64,000 nt of DNA from Haladaptatus sp. QDMS2 (GCF_029338295.1 NZ_CP119791.1:682001-746000); one strand, 5' to 3'; shown: positions 43,687 through 53,058, numbered from the stretch's first letter. The notes: a model not told the origin generated them from the sequence alone. Made by a program: numbers and translations.

Positions 43687-43860
43687 AGACCCTAGAGAGA
43701 CGGTGTGACGAGGCTATTGGTATGCGGGGCTTACATTTTAGAAGTCCGACAGATGGGTGGCGGCAATCGATTCATCATCAGTTAATTTGAACGGTCTGTC
43801 GAAATTGTCTGTGACACCAGTGCGAGCAGTCGGCGCGCTAATATTTCCCACATTGTTTAG

Positions 43861-43872
43861 TATAAAATATAA
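43861..43872 (+). promoter_or_regulatory. TATA box of the DUF4013 gene
   Basis: TATAAAATATAA is a strong archaeal TATA box about 34 bases before ATG 43901, supporting that start over the longer frame from 43757. Confidence 0.55.
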
Positions 43873-43900
43873 GATGTATGGCGGCCAAGGGCTAGTCGTA

Positions 43901-44590
43901 ATGCTTAGTGAAGCACTGTCATATCCGCGGAACGGTGACAACTGGCTCAAGACCATCGCGATCGGAGGTGTTCTGACGTTGCTCAGTTTCCTCATCGTCC
44001 CCATCTTCCTGGTGCAGGGATACTTCATGCGAATCCTGCGCTCGGCAGTGCGGGGTGAGGCGGGCGCACCGGAGTTCGACGAGTGGATGGACCTGCTGAC
44101 CGAAGGGCTCATGTCGTTCGTCATCGCCCTCGTGTACGTCGGCATCCCCGGCATCATCTTCACCGTCGGGATGTTCGTGCTGGGATTCGGCGCGGTAGCA
44201 GGCGCACAGACTGGGTCGAGCGGCCTGATGGCTGGCCTCGGCATCGTCGGCCTCCTGTTCGGCCTCGTGATGTTCGTCGTCCTGTTGCTCGCCGGGTACG
44301 TCGTCCCAGCGGCGATGGCGAACTTCGCGACCAAGCAGTCGTTCGGCGCTGGCTTCGAGTTCGGGACCGTCATGAGCATCGCGCTCACCAGCGACTACCT
44401 CGTCGCCTGGTTGCTCGCCATCGTCGTCTCCATCGTTCTCGGAACTATTGCAGGGATGCTCACGGCGATTCTCGTCGGCATCTTCCTGCTGTTCTACGTC
44501 CAGATGATGGTGTACTACCTCTACGGACGGGGCTACGCGAACGCACAGGAGACGACTGGTCCGCGGCCCACGGCACAGACTGCTGACTAA
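43901..44590 (+). CDS. DUF4013-family membrane protein
   Basis: The 229-residue protein starts at ATG 43901 (MLSEALSYPRNGDNWLKTIA), the usual DUF4013 opening (YPR..DNWLKTI then a membrane helix). Then follow LVQGYFMRILRSAVRGEAGA, DEWMDLLTEGLMSFVIALVY and about six membrane segments. It is common in haloarchaea and has no known function. Pelota begins 39 bases later on the same strand. Confidence 0.88.
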   Translation: MLSEALSYPRNGDNWLKTIAIGGVLTLLSFLIVPIFLVQGYFMRILRSAVRGEAGAPEFDEWMDLLTEGLMSFVIALVYVGIPGIIFTVGMFVLGFGAVAGAQTGSSGLMAGLGIVGLLFGLVMFVVLLLAGYVVPAAMANFATKQSFGAGFEFGTVMSIALTSDYLVAWLLAIVVSIVLGTIAGMLTAILVGIFLLFYVQMMVYYLYGRGYANAQETTGPRPTAQTAD

Positions 44591-44629
44591 TCAGTAGGCA
44601 CTTACGGTCGCAGAGACGACCAATAGGCA

Positions 44630-45697
44630 ATGCGAATCGCGAGCCGGACACGGACAGAGGGCGGCCGCGAGCGAATCGTGCTCGTGCCCGAAAGCCTCGA
44701 CGACCTCTGGCATCTCACCTATATTTTAGAACCCGGAGACCACGTCTCGGGCGACACGACCCGCCGCATCCAGCGCGACGACGACATGATGCGCGACACG
44801 GGCGGCGAACGCGAACACATGAACGTCACCATCGAAGTTGACGAGACGGAGTTCCACAAGTTCGCGAACCGCTTGCGGGTTGGCGGCACCATCGTCGGCT
44901 GTTCGCGCGAAGACCAACTCGGCTTCCACCACACGCTCAACGTGGAGGAACGCGAGGAAATCACGGTCGAGAAAGTGTGGCAGGCAGACCAGTTAGACCG
45001 ACTCGAAGACGCCGTCGAAGCCACCGAGAATCCCGACGTGGCCATCGTGACGGTCGAGGAGGCGCAGGCCTACGTCCACACCGTCGCCCAGTACGGCACG
45101 GAGGAGTACGCCTCGATTTCCGGGCCGACGGGGAAAGGCGAGTACGCTCGCTCTCGAAGCGAACTGTTCGAGGAGATTGCGAGCGTCCTCTCGCACTTGG
45201 AGGTGGACGCCATCATCCTCGCGGGACCGGGATTCACCAAGCAAGACGCGCTCAAGTTCCTCCAGGAGAACGCGAAGGACATCGCCGAGAAGATTACGAC
45301 GGTGGACACGAGTTCCGTCGGCGACCGCGGGGTCCACGAAGTCCTGAAGCGTGGGGCGGTCGACCAGGTGCAGGCGGAGACCCGAATCGCCGAGGAGGCC
45401 GAACTCATCGACACGCTGATGGAGAACATCGCACAGGACGCGAAAGCCGCCTACGGCGTCGAAGAAGTGCAGAAAGCCTCCGACTACGGCGCAATCGAGA
45501 ACCTGCTCATCTTGGACGAACGCCTCCGCATGGAACGGGGCGGACAAGGCGACTGGGACTTCGACGTGAACGACCTGATTCAGGCCGTAGAACAGAAAGG
45601 CGGCGAAGTCACCGTCTTCTCCAGTGAGTTCCCACCGGGCGAGCAACTCTCGAATTTAGGCGGGATTGCGGCGATTCTCCGCTACCGGTTGCAGTAG
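44630..45697 (+). CDS. pelA: Pelota, mRNA surveillance and ribosome rescue factor
   Basis: The 355-residue protein has the archaeal Pelota three-domain layout. The N-terminal Sm-like domain has [20 protein letters not shown] and DTTRRIQ, the central eRF1-like domain includes [18 protein letters not shown] and [18 protein letters not shown], and the C-terminal L7Ae-like domain has [10 protein letters not shown] and [12 protein letters not shown]. It pairs with archaeal EF-1-alpha to split ribosomes stalled on broken mRNA. It ends directly against the convergent MBL gene with no spacer. Confidence 0.96.
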   Translation: MRIASRTRTEGGRERIVLVPESLDDLWHLTYILEPGDHVSGDTTRRIQRDDDMMRDTGGEREHMNVTIEVDETEFHKFANRLRVGGTIVGCSREDQLGFHHTLNVEEREEITVEKVWQADQLDRLEDAVEATENPDVAIVTVEEAQAYVHTVAQYGTEEYASISGPTGKGEYARSRSELFEEIASVLSHLEVDAIILAGPGFTKQDALKFLQENAKDIAEKITTVDTSSVGDRGVHEVLKRGAVDQVQAETRIAEEAELIDTLMENIAQDAKAAYGVEEVQKASDYGAIENLLILDERLRMERGGQGDWDFDVNDLIQAVEQKGGEVTVFSSEFPPGEQLSNLGGIAAILRYRLQ

Positions 45698-46459
45698 TCA
45701 CTCTTCGTCGATACCGAGCGACAGTCCATCTTTCGCGAACCGTACGTCTCCCTCGTAGTGTTTTCCGATGGAATCGAGCATCTCGCGGTGTTTGCCGTCG
45801 GTGTGGGGGTAGAGGTGCGTCAGATAAACTCGTCCAATGTCGAGACCAGCGAGCGACTCGCCGAGCTGGCTCGGCGTCGGGTGGTTCGACACGTCGATTT
45901 CGTCCGGGAAGGAACAGTCGTGAGCCAACACGGCGGAGCCTTCTGCAAACTCGGCCAGTTCGCGGATCGCCTCTGAATCGCCCGAGAAGGTGAACACTGG
46001 GCCGTCGCTGCCGGTCGGGGTGAATCGGTAGGCGAGACAGTACATGGAGTGGATGGTCTCCCTCGCAGTGATGTCGAAGCCCTTGAGCGTGAATGGTGCA
46101 TCCGGGTCGACTTCTTGAAGTTCCAGTTCGACTCGGCCTTTCAGATAGTCGTGAACGTCGAGCAGGTCGCTCACGAGGTCCGCGGTTCCTTGCGGTCCGA
46201 CCACCGTCAGCGATTCTTCCCCCGCCAACCAGCGGGCCTTGAGGAGAGGCAGGAGGTCCGCGATGTGGTCTAAGTGGTGGTGGGTCAGCAAAACTGTGTC
46301 AACGGCTTCGTAGCCCGCTTCCGTGCGAGCGAGCGCGTTGAGGACGCCACTCCCACAGTCCACGAGCAGTCGCTCGCCGTTCGATTCGAGGAGGATGCCG
46401 GTCTGGTTGCGCTCCCCTGTCGGCATTGCGCTGCCAGTCCCGAGAAACGTCAGTCGCAT
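45698..46459 (-). CDS. MBL-fold hydrolase, ribonuclease Z-like
   Basis: The 253-residue protein starts at ATG 46459 (MRLTFLGTGSAMPTGERNQT). LVDCGSGVL and TVLLTHHHLDHIADLLPLLK (HxHxDH, near residue 65) form the zinc site, with LAHDCSFPDE and VYLTHLYPHTDGKH supplying later ligands. It belongs to the ribonuclease-Z / arylsulfatase-like branch and may hydrolyse a phosphodiester, though the flexible arm of tRNase Z is not apparent. It is convergent with pelA. Confidence 0.85.
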   Translation of the reverse strand: MRLTFLGTGSAMPTGERNQTGILLESNGERLLVDCGSGVLNALARTEAGYEAVDTVLLTHHHLDHIADLLPLLKARWLAGEESLTVVGPQGTADLVSDLLDVHDYLKGRVELELQEVDPDAPFTLKGFDITARETIHSMYCLAYRFTPTGSDGPVFTFSGDSEAIRELAEFAEGSAVLAHDCSFPDEIDVSNHPTPSQLGESLAGLDIGRVYLTHLYPHTDGKHREMLDSIGKHYEGDVRFAKDGLSLGIDEE

Positions 46460-46500
46460 ACAGAACCAGACGCCCGCCTGCGGAAAAGGACTTTTCCTCG

Positions 46501-49167
46501 CTACCTCGCCCACTCGACCATGCGGGCGTAGAGGTCCATCGTCGAGAGCGCACCCTCGTCGCCGACGAGGACGAGTGCCTTTTTCGCCCGGGTGAGGGCG
46601 ACGTTCACGCGGCGGTGGTCCTTGAAAATGGGGCTGTCGAGCGTCTCCGTCGTCACGAACGAGACGATGATGACCTCCTTGCTCGACCCCTGGAATCGGT
46701 CTACCGTGTCCACAGCAACCGCTTCCGGCACTGCTCGCGAGATTTCTGCTACCTGCGCCCGATACGGCGCGATGACGCCGATGTCCTCGTGGGGGACGCC
46801 AGCGGCGGCGTAGGCAGCCACCACGTCAGCGACGGCCGTCGCTTCGTCCGGGTTCGTGTTCCCGACCGCCTTTCCGTCCGGGTCCACGAACGAGACGGTT
46901 TCGCTGAGATGCGCTGGGAGCGCCGTCGCGTCCACGCCCGGCAGTTGATCGATGCGCTGGGCGGCCACCTCCGGGGTCGCCGGACGGAGTTTGCCGCCGT
47001 AAAATTCCCGCGAGGAGAACGCCTGAATCTTCTGTGCCATGCGGTACTGGCGGTCGAGCATCACCGAGGCCTCGGGAAACTGCTCGTGGAGTCGCTCGAA
47101 CAGCGACCGCGAGAGGTCGCGGTCTTCGTCTTCGGGTTCGGATTGCACGACTGGCGGCAGTTGCTCGTGGTCGCCGACGAGGACGAACCGCGTTACGAGG
47201 TTGATGGCCGCGAGGGTTCCCGGTTCGGTGAGTTGGGCCGCTTCGTCGACGAGCGCCACGTCGAATTCCTGTTCGCGCATCATCCGCGAGCCGCAGGCCG
47301 CCGTCGTGGCCGCGACGACGGGGGCGTCGTTGACTTTCGCCGCCTGCGCGGTTGGGTCCCCGCGCGTCTCCAGGCGTTTGTCCTGCATGTCGTGGCGAAC
47401 GCCAGTTTCTGACCCGACGCGCACGAAGTCCTCGAATCCCTGGTCGCGGAGGGCTTCGAGGGCGTTGTCCACCGCGCGATTCGTGAACGCAGAGAGGAGC
47501 ACGCGGTCGCCGCGCTCTACGAGAGCCCGAATAATTCGGGCGATGGTGTACGTCTTCCCCGTCCCGGGCGGGCCGTGAATCAGGGCGCAGTCTTCACAGG
47601 TGACGGCGAGGTTCACTGCGGCGTTCTGTGATTCGTTATTGTCGATGTACGTGACCTGTTCGTCGCGGAATTCGGGTTCGCGACGGCCGAAGAGGATGTC
47701 CTTGCGGCGGACCTCACCCGTGAGAATCGCGTCGTGGAGCGCGACGAGCATCCGGTCTGCCGAGAGTTCGGATGGATACACGTCGAGACGCCGAAATTCG
47801 ACTGGTTCGTCGGTGACGACGGTGATGTCGGAGCCGAGTTTCTGGATGCGCCCGAGTTCGGCGTGGCCCTGGACCGGGTCGCCGTCGCTCGCGAGTACGA
47901 CGTCGCCCTCTCTCAGCTTCGACACTGGGTCCTCACACGTCGCGTAACACTCCCAGCGACCGTCGTCGAGTTGCTGCTGGCCGGCGGGTTCCAACTCGAT
48001 GAGTGCGAGGTCGGCGTCTGCACGCTCTGCTGCCGTCTGTTTCCAGAGTTTCGCGTACTCCGCGTGGACGGCACGGCGCTCGTGTTCGACGAGACGGTAG
48101 AACTGCTCGAAGTAGTCGCGTTCCTCGTCGGGGACGGATGCGCCAATCGTCCCGGCTTTCGAGTGCTGGCCGAGTCGCCCGGCGATGACCATGCAACTGT
48201 CGCGCTCGAAGCAGTACTCGCACTTCGCGTTCGCCTCTTCGCCGGTCGGGACGGACATGTCGTACTCCATCGCGGCGATTTCGTTGCGTTTTCGCAGGAC
48301 GAACGCGAGAAAGCCCTTGCCCATCGAGAACTCTTTGGCTGGCGAGAGGTCGCCGGTGGCCTCTGCGCGGTCGAGCGCGGCATTTTTCGTGTAAAGCAGG
48401 GTTCCCGTGTCGGGCATCTCCCCACGGTCTGAGAGCAGGAGCGAGTAGCAGGCGACCTGCACCTTGTCGTGGAATCGAGGCTCTCGATTCGTGTTCTTCC
48501 CGGTCTTCAGTTCGACGGGATTTCCCCGGCGGAGGGCGTCGGCGCGGCCCTTGATGCCGTAGGTCTGGCTGATGAGCATCTGCTCGCTGCGCCAGTTATC
48601 TTCGGTTCCGAGCGTGCCCTGGGCCAGCCAGCCTTCGATGGCGCGGGCGTTCGCTTTCACGTCCTCGCGAACCTCCTCGACGTCTTTTTCGAGCAATCCG
48701 AGGTCGAGACCAGCCTCCTCAACGCGGTCTGCGACGGCTTCGTCCAAGTTGCCTCCCCGAAGGAGGTCGCCGAACACCTCGTGGACGATGGTCCCCTTGA
48801 TGACGGGGTAGTTGAGCGGGATGCCGGTAATCTTGTTGAGGTAGTACATCCGCGGGCACTGCACCCACGAGCGGATGTCGGTCACGTTCACGAGGAAGGC
48901 GGGCTCGACGACGACCATCGTCTCCTTGGTCGTCGAGTACTGCGTTTCACCCTGATACTCGCGCTCGCTTGCGTCCTTCACCACGAGTTCCATGCCGGGT
49001 TCGAGATAGTCGGCGGTCTCTGCCCACTTCCCCCAGAGCGTGAGTTTCACGGGGTCTGCCTGCCCGTCTTCGGGGCGGAGCGTGACCTCTGCGAGGTCGC
49101 TCTCGCCGTATTTCGTGTTGACTTGTCGAACGTCCCCTACCTCGACGACGGGTCCCCGTAGATGCAC
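46501..49167 (-). CDS. Dna2-like nuclease-helicase with N-terminal OB fold
   Basis: The 888-residue protein is taken from GTG 49167, 27 bases after an AAAAAT/TTTTT box on the minus strand; GTG 49215 is an alternative. Domains: an RPA-like OB fold (about 1-95, RGPVVEVGDVRQVNTKYGES), a RecB-type nuclease with FeS cysteines (WVQCPRMYYL, KGTIVHEVFG, GRADAL, VELKTGK, then CEYCFERDSC), an insert, and a superfamily-1 helicase from about 525 with HGPPGTGKTYT, VDEAAQL, LVGDHEQLPPVV, LDRQYRM, VDRFQGSSKE and NVALTRAKKAL. Such proteins process replication or repair flaps. The nuclease half is related to Cas4. Confidence 0.92.
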   Translation of the reverse strand: MHLRGPVVEVGDVRQVNTKYGESDLAEVTLRPEDGQADPVKLTLWGKWAETADYLEPGMELVVKDASEREYQGETQYSTTKETMVVVEPAFLVNVTDIRSWVQCPRMYYLNKITGIPLNYPVIKGTIVHEVFGDLLRGGNLDEAVADRVEEAGLDLGLLEKDVEEVREDVKANARAIEGWLAQGTLGTEDNWRSEQMLISQTYGIKGRADALRRGNPVELKTGKNTNREPRFHDKVQVACYSLLLSDRGEMPDTGTLLYTKNAALDRAEATGDLSPAKEFSMGKGFLAFVLRKRNEIAAMEYDMSVPTGEEANAKCEYCFERDSCMVIAGRLGQHSKAGTIGASVPDEERDYFEQFYRLVEHERRAVHAEYAKLWKQTAAERADADLALIELEPAGQQQLDDGRWECYATCEDPVSKLREGDVVLASDGDPVQGHAELGRIQKLGSDITVVTDEPVEFRRLDVYPSELSADRMLVALHDAILTGEVRRKDILFGRREPEFRDEQVTYIDNNESQNAAVNLAVTCEDCALIHGPPGTGKTYTIARIIRALVERGDRVLLSAFTNRAVDNALEALRDQGFEDFVRVGSETGVRHDMQDKRLETRGDPTAQAAKVNDAPVVAATTAACGSRMMREQEFDVALVDEAAQLTEPGTLAAINLVTRFVLVGDHEQLPPVVQSEPEDEDRDLSRSLFERLHEQFPEASVMLDRQYRMAQKIQAFSSREFYGGKLRPATPEVAAQRIDQLPGVDATALPAHLSETVSFVDPDGKAVGNTNPDEATAVADVVAAYAAAGVPHEDIGVIAPYRAQVAEISRAVPEAVAVDTVDRFQGSSKEVIIVSFVTTETLDSPIFKDHRRVNVALTRAKKALVLVGDEGALSTMDLYARMVEWAR

Positions 49168-49191
49168 GCCTGCACTCTGTGGCGAGCGGGC

Positions 49192-49196
49192 AAAAA
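49192..49196 (-). promoter_or_regulatory. TATA-like box for the Dna2-like gene
   Basis: AAAAAT (TTTTT on the minus strand, within GATTTTTGCC) is centred 27 bases before GTG 49167, the spacing that favours a leaderless start there. Confidence 0.45.
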
Positions 49197-49270
49197 TCCT
49201 GCCCGTTTCAGCCACCTGCTGCGTTCGGAAGGGCTATTCGACGGGTGTCCCGAATTCGTGTGTACAAAGA

Positions 49271-49871
49271 GACCAGTTGCAGTTCTACGCCCTCTATCTC
49301 ACCCGGTTTGCCGCCGGCTTTGGTCTCGTGACCCTACTCACGTTGCTTTCTGAATATATCGACCTGCTCAACCCCTCCAGGTTCGTCCTCGGCCTGTTCG
49401 TCACCTCGCTCACGCTCGCCCAGACCGTCGCCGTCATTCCGCTCGCCTACGGTGGCGACCGCTTCGACAAACGGCTCATCCTCGTCGGGAGTCTCCTCGT
49501 CAGCATCGCGGCCTACGTCGGGTTCGCGCTGGTCGATTCGACGACTGGCTTCCTCCTTGCCCGCGTTCCTCCCGCTGGTCGCCCTGAGTGGTCTGCTCGG
49601 TGTCGCAGACAGCCTCCGTGAACCGGCGAGCATGGCGCTGTTCGCACACGAGGGGAGCGAGGGTGGCGGCGTGGCGTCCAGTTTCGGTATCCGCGAACTC
49701 GTCTGGCGACCGGGCAGCGTCGTCGCGCCCATCGTGGCGGGCGTCGTCTGGGCCCGTTTCGGCATCGAGTGGGTGTTCTTCATCGGCGGCGGGGCGGCCC
49801 TCTCGGGCGTGCTCACCTTCGCCGGCATCCTCTACGCCACCCACGGAACGGACGCACTGAGCAGTTGGTAG
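49271..49871 (+). pseudogene. Broken MFS transporter: middle lost, halves out of frame
   Basis: The first part reads DQLQFYALYLTRFAAGFGLV and through to GFLLAR, the start of a major-facilitator protein (helices 1-3 with GGDRFDKR, matching MFS motif A). After 49560-49565 the protein-like sequence continues in another frame (AFLPLVALSGLLGVADSLRE to HGTDALSSW), which corresponds to the last three or four helices. About 250 residues are missing between them, and no good start codon is visible. The join lies on CCCGCG, consistent with a deletion between short repeats. A non-functional remnant. Confidence 0.8.
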
Positions 49872-49961
49872 GATTCCAGCAAGGTATCTGCGCCACCCTG
49901 CAAACGGGCAAAAAGTGATGAGGGGCGATACATTCATCCTCGCCCCCGGACTACGAGTGGT

Positions 49962-50510
49962 ATGCGCGTACGGGACTGGCAGGACATTCTCGCAGACGTC
50001 GTCGAGAGCGGCGCGGACGCGGGCGACTGGCGGGCCGTCGCTGGCAATCGGTCGCGGGGCCTCGGCGAGGATTTGTACATCGGGCACCCGAAAGCCGGCG
50101 TCTTCCAACTCAAGACGTACGCGAAAAACCCCTTCGAGGTGAAGGGCGTTGGCACGCGCGTCGCCCGACGAATCGACGACGACATCGAGCCCTTCTTCCC
50201 GAACGAGAAGGTCGGCGGACGCTTTGGCATTCAATCTCCTATTGACGAGTCGAAGGCAGAACGGGCGGGGAAGAAACTCACGGAGATTCTGAACGCTCAC
50301 GCCGCCGCGCCGACGACGCCGAACGACTTCTTCGAGGACGTCATGGGCGCACTGGAAAGTCCTGCCTTCGGCCCCCTCGAATTCGACCGCACCGAGCGGT
50401 CTGCAAAACTCGGGGACCTCGCGTCGACGTTTGAGGAGGCGGAGAAACTGCTCTCGGCCGAACTCGACGACCTCATCGAGGAAGACGAGGTCGGCCGCGG
50501 CTTCATGTGA
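49962..50510 (+). CDS. Conserved haloarchaeal protein of unknown function
   Basis: The 182-residue protein starts MRVRDWQDILADVVESGADA. It has a compact N-terminal domain including LGEDLYIGHPKAGVFQLKTY followed by KGVGTRVARRIDDDIEPFFP, which resembles a nucleic-acid or metal-binding fold, and a helical C-terminal half with a Glu/Leu-rich segment (EEAEKLLSAELDDLIEEDEV). Codon use and length support a real gene. I recognise it only as a haloarchaeal conserved protein. Confidence 0.75.
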   Translation: MRVRDWQDILADVVESGADAGDWRAVAGNRSRGLGEDLYIGHPKAGVFQLKTYAKNPFEVKGVGTRVARRIDDDIEPFFPNEKVGGRFGIQSPIDESKAERAGKKLTEILNAHAAAPTTPNDFFEDVMGALESPAFGPLEFDRTERSAKLGDLASTFEEAEKLLSAELDDLIEEDEVGRGFM

Positions 50511-50587
50511 CCGGCGATCGAACGCACGGACGTTAAGATGCAGGCGGCCGTTTTCCGACGTATGACTCTCTGCGAGGAATTCCACTG

Positions 50588-50818
50588 ATGGTCGGGCCCT
50601 TATCGAGCGAGGAGCGAACGGAGGCGACGACGCGGCTGAAAATTGGGTTCGTGTTGCTGGTCGGCTTCTCGGCCGGGCTGATCACCCTTCCTTCTGAGCC
50701 GACGTTCGTCGAATTCGGTGTGGCGTTCCTCGCCGGGTCGGCGCTCGGCGTGTTGCTCGTCTGGCTCGTGTTTCCCGGAACTGGCGACATCGCGGGCGAC
50801 GCACGCAGACGCCGGTGA
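50588..50818 (+). CDS. Small two-helix membrane protein
   Basis: A 76-residue protein starting MVGPLSSEERTEATTRLKIG, with helices at about 18-36 (VLLVGFSAGLITL) and 42-63 (FGVAFLAGSALGVLLVWLVF) and a basic tail DARRRR. The pattern fits a small membrane hairpin with both ends inside. No family is recognised. It follows the unknown-function gene after 77 bases in the same direction. Confidence 0.62.
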   Translation: MVGPLSSEERTEATTRLKIGFVLLVGFSAGLITLPSEPTFVEFGVAFLAGSALGVLLVWLVFPGTGDIAGDARRRR

Positions 50819-50883
50819 AGCGGACAGCGATGTCGGAATCACACGATTGATTACCGTGAAAATGAGAGTTCCAGTGAGAACAG

Positions 50884-52053
50884 ATGGCACGAGCAAGCAT
50901 CGTGGGAGCCGGCATGACGAAGTTCGGCGTCCACGAGGAAACCTTACCTGAACTCTTCTCCGAAGCAGCCCTTCCAGCGATGGACGACGCCGGTGTCGGA
51001 GCCGGAGACGTAGACGCATTCTATCTCGGCAACGCGATGGGCGGACAGACAGAAAACGACACGCACCTCGCGCCGACGCTCGCCTCGCACGTCGGCATCG
51101 CGGGCGTTCCGTGTCAGCGCTTCGAGGACGCGTGTGCGACCTCTTCGAACGCCTTCAAACACGCCGTCCAGGACGTGGAGTCCGGACTCCACGACGTGGT
51201 CCTCGTCGGCGGGGTCGAACGCTGTACCCCTGAGACGGGCCTCGGCACCGGCGAGATGACGCGCATCTTCGCCTCCGCCAGTCACCGCCAGTACGAACAA
51301 CCGACGGGGCTCACCTTCCCCGGCGTGTTCGCGCTTCTGACGAAACGACACATGTTCGAGTACGGCACGACCGAGGAGCAACTGGCCGCCGTCGCCGTCA
51401 AGAACCACGCTCACGGTGCGCTCAACCCGCGCGCACACTTCGGCCGAGACATCACCGTCGAGGACGTCGTCGACTCGCCTATCATCGCCGACCCGTTCCA
51501 CCTGATGGACTGCTGTCCATTCTCCGACGGCGCGAGCGCGGTCATCGTCGTCTCCGACGACCTCGCAGCGAGTTTCGACGCAGAACCCGTGGACGTGACC
51601 GGCGTCGGCCACGGCACGGACATCGTTCCGCTCTCCGACAAACCCGACCTCCCGGCCACGATGTCGGCCCGGCGGGCCGCACAGCAGGCCTACAAGCAGG
51701 CGGGTATCACGGCCGATGACGTAGACTTCGCCGAAGTCCACGACTGCTTCACCGGCGCGGAGGTCATGGCCTCCGAGGCACTCGGCCTGTTCGAGGACGG
51801 ACAGGGAGGCCCGGCTGCGGCAGAGGGACGCACTCGCATTGACGGCGACATGCCAATCAACCCGAGTGGCGGCCTGAAAGCGAAGGGCCACCCGATTGGG
51901 GCGACTGGCACGGCACAGATCGTCGAACTCGTCGAACAACTCCGCGGCGACGCTGGCGACCGGCAAATCGAAGATGTCGAAACGGGTATCGCCCACAACC
52001 TCGGTGGCGACGCCGGTACCACGCTCGTCTCGGTCCTGGAGGTGCGCGCATGA
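50884..52053 (+). CDS. Thiolase-family acyl-CoA acetyltransferase (SCP-2-like)
   Basis: The 389-residue protein begins MARASIVGAGMTKFGVHEET, a thiolase start. The nucleophile cysteine is at residue 84 in FEDACATSSNAFKHAV, a histidine is in FAEVHDCFTGAEVMA and the C-terminal region NPSGGLKAKGHPIGATGTA carries the second catalytic histidine. The last motif HNLGGDAGTTLVSVL differs from the classic thiolase CxGxG. Such archaeal thiolases work with HMG-CoA synthase and a DUF35 partner in the mevalonate pathway; the partner gene overlaps here by four bases. Confidence 0.9.
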   Translation: MARASIVGAGMTKFGVHEETLPELFSEAALPAMDDAGVGAGDVDAFYLGNAMGGQTENDTHLAPTLASHVGIAGVPCQRFEDACATSSNAFKHAVQDVESGLHDVVLVGGVERCTPETGLGTGEMTRIFASASHRQYEQPTGLTFPGVFALLTKRHMFEYGTTEEQLAAVAVKNHAHGALNPRAHFGRDITVEDVVDSPIIADPFHLMDCCPFSDGASAVIVVSDDLAASFDAEPVDVTGVGHGTDIVPLSDKPDLPATMSARRAAQQAYKQAGITADDVDFAEVHDCFTGAEVMASEALGLFEDGQGGPAAAEGRTRIDGDMPINPSGGLKAKGHPIGATGTAQIVELVEQLRGDAGDRQIEDVETGIAHNLGGDAGTTLVSVLEVRA

Positions 52054-52430
52054 GCCAACTCGAGATTCCCGAACACCTGAAGTACGACAGCTGGAGTGAA
52101 GCACTGAAACAGGGCACGCTGCTCGGCCAGGAGTGTGCCGACTGCGGCCACCAGACCGCCGCGCCGAAAGCCGCGTGCGTCCGCTGTGGTAGCCGCGATA
52201 TCGAAACCATCGAACTCGAAACCACCGGCGAAGTGTACTCCGAGACGACCATCGCCGTCTCTCCCGTCGGTTTCGAAGCCGGCTACAAAATCGCCATCGT
52301 CCACCTCGGCGAGGCCAAAGCGGTCGGCCGCGTTTCCGGCGACGTGGAGATCGGCGACACGGTGACGTTCTCCGGCGCGTTCGAACACGACGGCCAGCCG
52401 ACGCCGCAATTCGAAGTCGTCTCCGAATAA
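52050..52430 (+). CDS. DUF35 / OB-fold acyl-CoA-associated zinc-ribbon protein
   Basis: The 126-residue protein has a helical start (LEIPEHLKYDSWSEALKQGT), a zinc ribbon with CADCG at residues about 29-33 and CVRCG near 45, and an OB fold ending the protein (EVYSETTIAVSPVGFEAGYK to FEVVSE). In methanogens and other archaea the DUF35 protein holds acetoacetyl-CoA thiolase and HMG-CoA synthase together so the intermediate is channelled. Its ATGA overlap with the thiolase gene supports joint action. Confidence 0.9.
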   Translation: MSQLEIPEHLKYDSWSEALKQGTLLGQECADCGHQTAAPKAACVRCGSRDIETIELETTGEVYSETTIAVSPVGFEAGYKIAIVHLGEAKAVGRVSGDVEIGDTVTFSGAFEHDGQPTPQFEVVSE

Positions 52431-52498
52431 CCCACACTCGTCTTTTTCTCTCGAAACAGCGGTTCTGTTACTGTGCGAGCAGTCGTCGCAATGGTTGG

Positions 52499-52945
52499 CT
52501 AGCCTGCCAACTCTCGCCGAAGCAACACGACGCCAGCACGGACGAGAATGCCGACACTGAACGCGAGCGACCCGAGGACGACGCCGGCGATGGCGAAGAA
52601 GGCAAGTCCATCCCACTCGAAAACGACGGAAAGCTGCTCGCGAATCGATAGCCTCGAAATCCCGAAGAAAGCGTGGTCTGCGGTGAAGCCGAGGAGCGAG
52701 GCAAAGGTGCCGAGCCACGCGAACAGGAGGCCGTTCTGGGAGTAGCCGATTCCGAAGGCGGCAGCCATCCCGACGAGCGCCGCGTCGCCCGGGATAATCA
52801 TGAGACAGCCCCCGACTTCGAAGAAACCGAGCGCGTACCCGGCGAAGGTGAACAGGAACAGGGAACTGCAGAGGGCTGCCCAGAACATTCGGTACGATGC
52901 GGTTCGATTCGTACCGAGGAGGACCGATTGGAGGGACGGGCGCAT
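52499..52945 (-). CDS. Four-helix membrane protein of unknown function
   Basis: The 148-residue protein begins MRPSLQSVLLGTNRTASYRM and has four hydrophobic segments (for example WAALCSSLFLFTFAGYALGF and LFAWLGTFASLLGFTADHAF). No channel or transporter motif is visible. It converges with the DUF35 gene. Its frame has normal composition. It is otherwise unrecognised. Confidence 0.65.
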   Translation of the reverse strand: MRPSLQSVLLGTNRTASYRMFWAALCSSLFLFTFAGYALGFFEVGGCLMIIPGDAALVGMAAAFGIGYSQNGLLFAWLGTFASLLGFTADHAFFGISRLSIREQLSVVFEWDGLAFFAIAGVVLGSLAFSVGILVRAGVVLLRRELAG

Positions 52946-53058
52946 ATCTCCAGTTTATTGGTCAATTACTTACCAGTTCGTCCGGACCAGTGTCCCGATA
53001 GCCGTCAACCTATCAGATTGCCTGAAAGCATTTATGGGCACATTTGAATGGTGGAATT

